From: Cinclus cinclus
Lineage: Eukaryota > Chordata > Aves > Passeriformes > Cinclidae
Reading direction: 5' to 3'
Assembly: GCF_963662255.1 (NCBI RefSeq)
Contig: NC_085047.1
Location: 108,742,181 to 108,806,180 of the forward strand
DNA: 64,000 bases
In this document: positions 42,801-54,800 of the stretch, in pieces
Position numbering within the stretch: the stretch's first letter is position 1
How the letters are laid out: each line of letters starts with the position of its first letter
Made by a program: the position numbers and the translations under genes
Notes under the pieces: generated by a model
Told to the model about the DNA's origin: nothing
Database searches by the model: none
Seen by the model: the letters and a program-made list of their open reading frames with translations, nothing else

Positions 42801-45800
42801 GAAAGGCCCACTGGATATTTTTGACCTCAGAGCTTCACGGTGTTAGGAGAGAAGCACTTGTACCTCCCTCCTGTTTCTGAAAAGTGAGTGCTTGATTTCA
42901 CTGAGGACCAGCTCATTATACACTGCATTTCCTGATGATAAAAATCTCCTGGCCAGTGGCCTGGGAGGCTGCAGTCCCCCATGGATCCCCAGGGGAATCT
43001 GCCTGTCCGAGCTCTGCACAAAGAGCCCTGAACCCACGGCACACCTGGAGACACAAACACGGCAGAGGGGAGCATCTCCCCGAGGGAACCCTCCACTTTC
43101 ACACTGTCTCCCATTTCCAACGAGACAGATGGAAATTAAAACTGTGATGGAAACATGCTCAGACTGCAAAATTGCTTGTCCTCATTGCAGATGCTTTTTC
43201 CTTGGATGGATGCAGTAAAACAGAGATGCAAGTGAATTCACTTAACTGCTCTTATTTGCAGTTATTTCAGAAAGGAGGGAAGCACAATCACCAAATACAA
43301 ACATGTAATTAAGCCCAGGCATTCATAAATTTGCAGTTTCGTGCTTTGCATAAACCAGACTAATAATTTTCACTTGGTGCTGAATGTAACACACTGCACT
43401 CACACTGATTTTTTTTGCTGGTTCTGATAATTTTCCAAGGCTAAGTATTCATTGTGCCTGTGACAACTAAGAAAGATTTCTCCCCCTCTTGATTTAATAG
43501 TTCCCAAACTGCTAACACACAAACTACAAAACCACAAGTTAACTACTCATTTCTATCAGGAATCTGGCATCTCATCTTCACCTTCCAAATCTTTTGGAAT
43601 ATCTTCCTTCACAGCCCCCATCAGGTCTCATCTGACACTTGTCCTTTTGCTGCTTCTCCATTGTCTTCCAGGAGTTTTTACATAGACACTGCCTGAACTC
43701 ACCCAGGCAGAAGGGTATGAACATTAAATATGTAGTTCTGCCTCTCCAGAAAAAGTAGAAGCAGACAGAACACATTATTGTACAGCAGATTAAATAATTT
43801 TAACACTGTTTTCAAATAAATATTCAAATAAACAGCAAAAAGTGAATTGAAATACCAATAAAGGAAAGGAAAAAAAGTAAAAAATAAGTTTAGTGGTCAA
43901 GAACATCCTAACACTTAAGTAGAATTCATGTGGGTAGCAAGACGTGAGATCTCAACTGAAAATTATATATCTGTTTCTCACTGTAAAATGTCACAATTAT
44001 GGGATAATAGCAGCAGAATAAACAAATTGCATAACCCCACCAAACACCTGGCCGTAATTAAATAAGTCTTTCACCAGATTTCTTCATACAGGTACAAAAG
44101 AGCTGTATATGCATCATTACATATATAAGCAAAGATAACATAACCTTACTAAATCCCAGATACAAAACTAACATCACAGAAATTAATGGGTAAAAAAGCT
44201 GATCTCCTTCTGTTGATAATAAAATTATTGATCCTCATAGGAATTCAAGGAAAGTCTCAACATAGTTCTGCATATATATCTTTATATCTTTTCTCTGCAA
44301 GTTTCTCTCTTTCCATATCCAGCCAAAAACTTTCATCTATATCTTCGAGGCTCTACAAAATTCCACTCTTATCCACATCTTTGTTTTTTACCCTGCATCC
44401 CATTGCCTAATCCTTTAGCAACTGACAGGAATGCTACTTTCCTAAATTTTCTCTTACATTCAGTTTTTCTGTTTCCTAATTTTTCTCTTTCGAGACACTA
44501 CTTTAAAAGAGTTATCTATTTCTAAACCAAGTTTCAGCTGTAAAGAAGCAGCAAAAAGCATTCCCCCACCTTTTTTTTAATGTGTTTCTTCAAAACACTT
44601 CATAGTTTAGTGAATGAAGTGAAAGCTTGTGAACCCATTTCATGTATATGAAACACATGGTGTTCATCTAGTATTGTTCCTTAAAGCTTGTTTCCATGTA
44701 TTCTCTCTCTCCGAATCCCTTTTTCACTAATTCTCTTTTTACTCTGCCTCCATACATCCCTTTCAATGCTTTCTTTATTCTCAGATTACTTGCATAATAA
44801 GTTGAAACAAAAACCTCAGAAAAATAAAAAGGATTCTCTTCAGCCCAAAGGATCTCATATTATTCACCTTTGGTCCGGATTTCCACTCAGATTTGTACCC
44901 CACTCTGTATGCTGCTATAAATGAAACAATTAAAATTTATTTCTTCATAACCATATAATCCTTTTTCAGCAAGTTCCCTTTTTAATTTAACCATGTCTTC
45001 ATTTACCCAGAAACTTTGGCAGATAAAGATCACATCTGTACCTTGGCACAGAAACATCAAAGCAGCTTCTTCAGGAATATATCTCATGATTTAGTCTTAA
45101 TTCACAAAGACATTATTTTTTCCATGGCATCCAGAGTAATTTGCCTCACTCTCAGTGTTGCCCACAGAAATCAGTAACAAATCAAGTTGACTTTTAACCT
45201 AACCATCCTATTTGAATTGGCACACACAGAGGCTAAATTGAAAACCCATGTCATCATTTTTTCAATAGTTCTTAACAGTTTTACACTATACTACAGTCTG
45301 TTACAAAAGCATGCACTTTTTATCTTCTGTCTTTTTTTAATATACAAAAGTGAGCCACAGAGAGTGGAACACAGCACTTGATCACTAGGGTCATATTCAT
45401 TTGCTTCCTTTTCCTTACCCAACACATTGCATTCAGTTCCACATAAGACAGAACATCTATCACACAGGGTAGTGTAAATTCCTCTAATATAAGACATTTC
45501 ATCTCATGGGAGGTATCCACATGTGTTATCTTTTGCATACAAAACAAGTTTCAGAATTAATAAAAGTTTTGCATAGTAAATCTGAGTTTTCACTCTTGTC
45601 TCCACAGCTGGCTTGAAGAGAAAGTGATGATTCAAGGTTATCAATTCATTCAAAGTTCTGTGGTGATTCTATATAACTTCTATTTACTTGTCTTATAGTT
45701 TCACTATCTACCTGTATCTCTGAAGCTTCAGATCAAATTGTTCTTAAGGTGTCAGAACAACAGGTCTGATGCAGTAATTTTAAAAACATAAAGTTTTATG

Positions 45801-48800
45801 CATTCTACAAAACTGCTGGGGAATGTTTATATATTCCAACAAAATTGTTGTGGAATTTTTTGTGCCATGTTCTGTTGGGATTGTGTAGAGCAGGAGAGAT
45901 GAAGGAGATCTAGAGATAATAACTTCATTTTCTGTAAGAACAACAGAACTTGAACAATGCAACTTCAGAGACAGAAGACAAGGACAAAGAATTTTATCAC
46001 AGAAATGACAATAGGATGTAATAACCTGGAAATGGAATATCATTTGGGATAGGCTTGTTGCATGCATATGGTGTTTTACTACAGTGACTGTCAGATAAAT
46101 TTGCTGAGGCAAATTAAAGTGCATAAATCCTCTGCTTTTGTATGACAAAATGTATTCAAACACAGCTGAGAGACAGGAGACCACTATCACAGAAAAACGT
46201 AAGAAATTTGCATCTGAAGAGGTTTGACTAGCAGTGCTTTGTTGGTGTCCCATAAATAATGAGAAAATAATTCAGAAAAAAGTGGAAATTAATGCACACA
46301 GATCATTGTTAGGTATTATGATGTTCCAGAAGGACAGTTAAGGTCCTATAGAGCTGTGTTGGCCAGGGTTCTGATTTACAGAAGCTTCTGCAAAATATCT
46401 TTAAAAAACAAGAGTGTAGCAGCACTCACAAACACATAGCAATTAAAGTAATTAACACACTCTTCCAGCTAATTATATTCCCTACATGTTTTTTATCCAC
46501 TACCTCAAATAATTTTAAGGGATATCAATTTGTGTGTTCTTGTTTCAGACATTATTTGGGCTAGTCAATCAGTTCTTTTGGACTTCTCATGTTTCCCGGA
46601 TCTACTGAAGAGCAGCACCTGGAAGAATTTCATTATTTCTGGGTTTGTATTACTCATTGTTGTGGCAATTTTGTGAAGCTGAAAAAATAACTTCAGATTA
46701 GTTTATAATTGATCTAGTTCTGTTTAAGTGTTGAGTATTTAAAGTGAGCATGATTTTGCATAAGTTTGCTTAAGAAAGTAATTTTAACATAATGATGATT
46801 GTCATTCTTAAGGCTTACCGAATTTAACGTTTTATAAAATGGCAAGGAAACAGAAATTAGTGACTACTGTAAACAGAAAAAAAAGCAGTTCCCAACTGCC
46901 TGCTCACAGATCACAAGTTCTTTTTTGCCAGTATTTGTTGCTATTTTTCTAGTTATATTAAGAAATGGAAGTAGGAGGGTTTACACATGAGATAAAAAAT
47001 TGTGCTGTATTTTTTTCTCTTTTTAAATGGAACCAGTGATAGCATTGTATACTAACAAGAACTATTTGACCTTCTTCATTAAAATGCCTGGCATTCTTTC
47101 AGTTCAATAATGGAAATAAACAATACATCAAATCTCTCCCATGCTTCACTCATAAATAAAGAAACAAACAGGCATATGTAAACAAAAATTATGTAGCTGA
47201 AAAAATAATCCATTTAGGAATTTCAGTTCTCCTCTGATGCTTTATACTTTGACTTTTACTAGCTCTCTATTATTGCTTTGCTCTCACCCCAAACGACAAA
47301 GCAGTAATCCATAACAAAGTGTCTCAGTTGTTGGTTCACCCCCTTGTCAACAGTTGCATTTTACCATCAATCACTGCTTTCATCAACTCTTAATCCAAAA
47401 CAAACACTTTGTTATCCTTTCTTTTATTTCTTGCATAGGAAGAAAATCTAATTTATATAGCTTTCATTTTCTCATCCTCCAGGATAATTTCAAAAATAAT
47501 GCCACAGTTATTCTGACAACATAGGAATGGCTTAAGTAGGATATAGGGCCATCTTCATCATTATTGTCCTCGTCATACTGCTCTCAGTATTAACCTGCTA
47601 TACTTTATCAGCAATCACATTAACATCTCTGGATGAGAGATCAAGTCTATAAAGATACCTTGTCTCCAAAGATTTCTTTGGTCAAACCCAATTTTATTGA
47701 CCTTATATCTTAAAGGTAAGCCTCCTGATCCAGATCCATCATGCTAAATAGGACTTTGGTGTAGTCCATACCACTGGCTAACACAAAATCCTGCTGGGGA
47801 TGGAAAGAATGCCTTTTTCATGTGTGTTTGGATATGTTTTTATTCTTTGCTGGTTTCAAAAAGATGCTTTAACGAAATGAAAGAAAACAGAGCCTTTTGT
47901 ATAATCTGATGAGTTTCAATAATATTAAGTAGCTGCTAGAAAGGATTTACAAACAGTGAAACAAAGGGTACAGATACACTCTGTATCATGGATGCCAAAG
48001 TACATTATGGATTAGCATGTCTGGAAATGTTATTTCACTCTCAGGTGCAGATGAACTGTCCATCTGTTTAGTCTGAGTTCAGAATGACTCTAAAACTTGG
48101 TCATAACACAAATCAAGCTTGTACCTGTGCAACCCCACAGAACCTGGGCAGCACTATTCCCCTCTGAGGGAAATGAAACCTTCCCAGAAGTAAGAACTCA
48201 GGAGCAAGGAGCTAAGTTCAGCTGCCAGGCTGTGAGGAGAGCTATGAATTAATAAAGATGAGGGAAGTTAATGAGAAGCACTCAGCCCTCATGGTTGCCT
48301 TATGAGATAAACTGAAGCAATTGAAAGGAAGGGGTTACAAAGGACCATTACAAACACACAAAGTTTTGAATGTCAAATGTCAGTCAAAACATCCATAACT
48401 GATTTGTGAATATTTGATTTTTTTTTTTGTAGAAGATCGTGGGAAATTAAATATGTTTGTATTCTCCACTGAATACTTAAAACTAAAAAATAGCAAACTT
48501 CACACTTGTTTGGATGAATCTCAGCTCTTAAATTTCCTTTAGTGAAAAAGATATCTTTAGAGCCATATGTAAGAAAACAGATGAAAAATACATTTAGGGT
48601 GAAAATATGCATTTAATGCAACTGAAAATTATTTTTAAAAGGACTATACTGTACTTGCTAGGTGTAAAATATTAAGCTTTCATTATCTGATCCCTGGAAC
48701 TTTGCTGACTGCTGAACAAGAAACTGTCATTGAAGCTAAGTATTTAGATTGCACCCTCTTTCTTAATTAATTGTAGTAGCTTTCTGTGTCAAATGCACAT

Positions 48801-51800
48801 CTCTGTATTGGATGAAATTGAATGTTTTATGTAAAAGACACGCTTGAATATTTTTCACTTTACAAGAACTTATACTTGTCCAAATAATTTAAATACTGAA
48901 GCACAGTATTAGCTGCTTAAATCTCATCTGCCAGCAATTGTCATCATTTATCCTTGGGCGTAAAAACTGCTTACTACACATCACACAGGCACTCTGATGA
49001 ATCACTCTTTCAGAAGAGAAAAAAATGAAGAACAGTGTGCCAGACACTTATCTCAAAGGTTTAAGTTTTTATTTATGTTATTACTGGTAGACTGCAGAAA
49101 GCTCAGATAGCACCATTTAATTTGCTTCCTAATAGGCCTCAAATTCATCTATCAATAATGGTATTAAAATGTCACTGAAAACTACGAAAAGCACAGTGTT
49201 AAAAATGATCTTAGTACCTATGGTGTAAAACACTTCATTGCCAGACTTCTTACTTAAAAATATGCAATGTCCCAAATCAATGTCTTGTGGCATATGCAGA
49301 AGCCAGTGCTAATAAATTATTTCTATGAATAAAACAAGAACTAGACATCATGAATCTGCAAGACTCAAAATGCTGCCTCAGCTTGCTCACTCTGCATGTT
49401 TTTCTTATCTACTCAGATGCCACCATTTTGGAGGGAAATAGCCCAGGTGTGCTTAGGGCAGCCCACACATATGTGACCAGACAATAATGAGCTAAATCTG
49501 TCACTCTATGATAAAAAGAAAAGGAAAGTGCCTTTGTATCTTGATGGACAACTGTTCTCAAAAGGCTGAACAAAGTTTTATAATAGTATTTATAGTTCTC
49601 CAACGAGTGAAGAATGTGCAGTGACAACTTCACATCTTTTTGCTTTACAGGATTTACCACTATCACTTTGTAACATGGGCGCATAAGATGATAATACACC
49701 CAGGAAGTAAGTTATCTTTCACACTGCAATATGAGTAAATATAAAATTTTAAAAAGTGATTATGAATATTAGCCAACCAGTAATCATATGCTTCAATTTC
49801 AGATCTCCTTCTATTTTAAAAGCTTTCAGAAATAAAATCTGTTTAAAGATCTGGACAGTAATTGCTGATATGAGATTATGTTGATCAGTGTGCAGAGCAC
49901 GTGCATGTTTGCATGAAAATTGGTCTTCTAGGAAGGGTGCAATGCATCCTGATTTACCTTTTACAGCTATTCACTTTTTCTGCTACTTGGCAGGGCATTT
50001 TCTGTAATGTGGTATTCCTGCAAAGCCTCTGTTGGAACAGACTGTTAATGGCAGAAATGGGACACAAAAGCCAAGTTTGCTTGCCCTTCCAACCAATTAC
50101 CTGAGAGATTGCAATTTTGGCAACATCTGAAAACTCACCTTTTACTACTTTGAAAAAAGTCAGAGTACAGATGAAATCCCTCCCCTCATCTACAGCTAAG
50201 TTAATCACACATTGGTCTGTCTCATGTTATGTGTCATAATTTTTAAATAATATTCTCCTTATAAAGGAGGATGACTTTGAACCCAAAATGGACTGTTAAG
50301 TTTCCAAGGTGCACAATTTTCAAATTTGTGACTATGACTGGTAACAGAAATACTGGTGATACAGCAGTAACAAGCCTTCTTTCCTTGCTACTTGTATGCT
50401 GTACCATTCTGTTTAAGGAGAGGTATATTTTGAAAAGCTGCTGTATCTGAATAAATTGATTTTCACTGTGTTCTCAGCAGATTAACAGTAAGTGGATGCT
50501 ATCTTTTTTACACAGCTTTATCACATCTTTCAAAAAGTCCTCTTTCTTCAATCCATTCGGATACCAATATTGACCTGCTGATGGGAATGCATCTTATAAA
50601 CCTGCAGATAAATGTCTCATGGCAATGCTTACACAGACATATTTTTTCTAACTTAAGACTTTGGACTGTCTTTTAAAGGAGAAGTTGTGTGCATGCAAGT
50701 CTCACATACAAGCTAAATTTTAAAAATGGGAAGGTTTAGGTTCATCAGTGCCTACAGCTGCAGACAAAAAGTTAAACAAATAAATTCCCTATACTTGCAA
50801 ATATGGACTGGGAAATTTTGCCTAAACCTCTTATTGCCATGGCAGAGCTGCACATCTGTGAAGTACTTATTTGAAATTTTCCTAAAACAGTATGATATCA
50901 AAACTATTCTTACCATCAGTTATTTCTGGGGTGCTGGACGACTCATCCATATCAAGCACGGCAGAATTCCCTGCATCAGGCAGAACAGTGGCATCAGGCA
51001 ATACACCAATCAGCAGCAGCTCTGCTCTCTGCTCCAGTCTCTGCCTGGCCTGACAGCGTATCACAACTACAGAAAAGCAAAAACATCTCTCTTGCAAAGC
51101 ACTGGCATCTTGATTTTAACGAAGCAATTAAACACAGAAGCTAAATGTGCTTAGAGAAATACAGAATTCCAATAAGGAGCAAGACAACTAAAAGCTTTTC
51201 CCAGCCTCTACTTCTTATTGTTCTGTTGTGGTGAAGTAGTAGAAAATATTGCTAAATGAACAAAATCTGTTCATTTAGTTCCCAACAGCACTTGCAAATT
51301 TCTCTCATCTTTAATCATTAAATGTATCTTCATTTTAGTTCAACTGCTAATATGAATTATGGCACAGTTTGAAATATGCCTGTAAGAAAGGAAGACTGAA
51401 AAAAACCAAAACATAAAGATTAAAGCTTTTAAGATTAAATAAAAGAATATTTAGCTACTCTTTACTTTCTTGGCTTAAGAATACTGTTACTCAAACTTCA
51501 TCTTGAATAGAAATATGCCAGAATAAAAAGCATTCTTGCACAAGTTTCTGTTTGAAGCATCATAAAACTTCTTTCCGTTCAGTAAGTGACTTTAATTTGC
51601 CACTTCCAAAGCAGGTCCTTTTCATTACAAAGTTGTTAGGTTTTAGCTTTTACACTATTTTTATAAAGTTTATTTCAACAGGTATTTTTTCTTGTTCTTT
51701 CATATTTATTGGCACAAAAAAAGCACTGAAAAAGCATAAAAGCACTGAAAATAATATTTTCCCAAAGAAAAGACCTAGAACTTCCCAGAGTTCTGGGAAT

Positions 51801-54800
51801 CAACATGAAAAAGAACAGCTGACCTCATACTTAACAGTTTCAAGGTCTAAAAGACATTCTCAACAGAGTTAGACCCAACCTTCCTTCAAAAATTAACTGA
51901 AGTTAACATCATGAATTAATGATAATAATTTGGAACTATATTGTGTTGAATCATTATGCAGTGTTTAAAAAAAGAGGAAGGAAACCCTTTTTGATATAAT
52001 GTTTATTTAGCTTCAACTTTCAGTTCTGGAACTTTATTCACTACCATACCTCTGAAAAGTAGATAATTACACAAGTTCAGGTAATTTCCTTTCTCTCTTG
52101 GTCTTTCCCTGTTTAACAGGGTGTAAGTAATTTCTAGAGATCTCTTAGAATTTCCATGAGGGACAGTTACTGAAATAGTTAAAGCCACATCTTTTTGTTT
52201 AAGATGTGCTGTTTGTTTGTTGTTTTGTATGATCTTATATTTAAAAAAATAATACATTCTCTGTATTCAACTAGTTTGCCAAATGTTTCAGATTACTATG
52301 TGCATATTTTGCCATTTTCTATTCTACAGTTCATCTTACTACAAAAATTCTTTTTACATTTTCTCTTTTCTAAATAGCTAAGTAATATTTATGAATAAAA
52401 TTCAGATATTTCTAGGATTTGACTGGACAAGTCCCTGAGCTAGCTATCCTTGAGCAGGTGGTTGGATTGATGACCCCCAGTGGTCCCCTCCAATTAAAAT
52501 TGTTGTATGCTTCTTTGTCTACAATCTACAAGAATTAAAAGAATATTCCAGATGATCCTCCAGTTGTAATCACTTTTATAAGATAACCAAGGTATCATCT
52601 ACTTAACATGTAGTACATGGGTTGTGACCACTGAGCATTTTAATTGGTCTCATGAGATAGAAAGACAAGTGACTTCTAGAAGTTTAAGTATATTAAGATG
52701 CAAATAAGAATGACCCTAAGATGAACTTCCTAATATAGCAGCAAAGCAGTTTGGGGTTTTGACACAGAAACTTGTAGCCTCCAGGCAATTCTGATAAAAG
52801 TCTGCAGAGATGATAATACTCTTTCGAACATTATTTATTTATTTTTTTAAAGTAGATCTCTGGTTATTCCCTGCTTTGGATTTATACCTTACAATGTACG
52901 TATTTTATAAATGCCCATTTTAACTGAAAACCATAGGCTTTCAGAATCAAGGTAGGAATTGATAATTCCATAAACACACAAACATCTACTTCTGTTTTCT
53001 GGGACATTCTTGAAAGACCTAGTTTCTCCTTGAGGAAAAAATATTAGCCAAACAAAACATGCTGATGGCCAAAGAACAATATGTATTCAAAATTAATTCA
53101 ATGCTTATATATATATATATGTATATATAAAATAGAATTTAGTTTTGCTGTTTTAAAAAAGCATTTAGGAATTTAAAATTACTTAAAAGTTGATAGTATA
53201 TGAGCTTCTGATCATATACAGAAGCGATGTCACTTAAGCAATTCATGAATGCTAAAAATTTCAATTCATAACTTATATTGAAATTATTGAGTCCTGCACT
53301 TGAGTCACAACAACCCCAGGCAATGCCTCAGGCTTGGGCAAGAATGGCTGGAAGGCTGCCCCATGGAGAAGGACCTGGGGATGTTGGTAAAAATAGGCTG
53401 AACATGAGCCAGGTGTGCCCAGGGGGCCAAGGAGGCCAGTGGCACCTGGCCTGGATCAGCAACATGCTGGCCAGCAGGACCAGGGCAGTGACCATCCCCC
53501 TGTGCTGGACACTGGTGAGGCCACACCATGAGTGCCGTGTCCAGTCCTGGGCCCTTTAATTCAGGAAGGACATCGAGGGGCTGGAGCTGGTCCGGAGAAG
53601 GGGAACTGAGCTGGGAAAGAGTCTCCAGATTAAGTCTAAGAAGAGCGACTGAGGGAGCTGGGGGTGTCCAGCCTGGAGAAAATAAGGCTCAGGAGAGATC
53701 ATCTCCATCTCTAGAACCACCTGAAAGGAGGGTGTTGCCAGGTGGGGGTCAATCTCTTCTTCCAAGTAACAAGTGACAGGATAAGAGGAAATGGCCTCAA
53801 GTTGTGCCAAGGGAGGTTTAGATTGGATATTGGGAAAAAATTCTCCATGGAAAGGGTGGCCAGGTGAGGAAACAAGGTAGCCAGAGAACTAGGGGAATCA
53901 TCACACCTAAAAATATTCAGAAACCAGAGATGTAGTGCTTAGGGACGTGGCTTAGTGGCTACTGGGTGCTGCTGGGTTAATGGTTGCACTCAGTGATCTT
54001 AGAGGTCTTTTCCAACTTTAATGATTCTGTGATTTCAATGAAAGCAACAGCCCAATAAAAGGGAGATTTATCTTGAAGAGTGCCAGTGAATTACTCAACA
54101 GCTTTAAATAACACAACAAACATCGACATTAATATACATCGTTCTAATGCTAATGAGACTCATTAAAGCCATCATTTTGGGCAACAGTTGATTACATGAT
54201 AATATTCTGTTTCATTCCTTAAGGTATTAAAGTGCAAATTGAAGAGATGAAAGTTCTAATTAATACCACATCACTGGCATTTGTCTACGAGTAAAGAGAC
54301 CTTAAGCAATATAAATTAATGACAGTGCAAATATCTTTCTCTATGGTTTTTCCAGAATTTTTTCATGTATCTTAGTATATTTAATTATATTCAATTATTC
54401 AGTCAACAACAGGTAAGTTGTAAGGACAAGCTGGTATAGAACTGGCCCCACCTTTACACCTTGGGCTGTAGTTTCAGGGTAATAGATTTAAAAAGCTGTT
54501 CACAACTTCCTGTTTCATAGCTCTGGAATTATATCACACCTTAAAAATATAGATGGTCAAATATATAAGCATTTACTATCCCCAAAATAAGCAAGAAACC
54601 TCCCAGAATGTCACTCATCTTTTAATGCAAGTTTACTTCTCAGGAGCAAGAGGAAAGCTTACTCCTATTCACACTACTTCATAGTCTGGTTTTGATTAAG
54701 ACATTAAATTCAAGGCTTAGAGAATCAGCGAACATCTACTCCAATATTTTTTACCCTGCAGATTCTCCAGAAGGGTGTTCTGGGTATGCAAGAGGAAGTC

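Noticed and set aside
44887..45087. Minus-strand open frame with an [15 protein letters not shown] segment, considered as an extra exon
   Set aside because: No acceptor/donor pair gives the phase-1/phase-1 exon needed here, and no known motif was recognised.
45780..46253. Longest open frame in the window, 157 codons on the minus strand, starting M-G-H-Q-Q-S
   Set aside because: It is intronic, has no recognisable domain and no splice borders that fit the flanking exons. The N-terminal Gly after Met recalls a myristoylated protein, but the rest is a Ser/Cys/His-rich mixture expected by chance in AT-rich DNA.
50726..51154. 142-codon plus-strand open frame
   Set aside because: It is antisense to the CFAP47 linker exon at 50914-51066, which has proper splice borders and phase.
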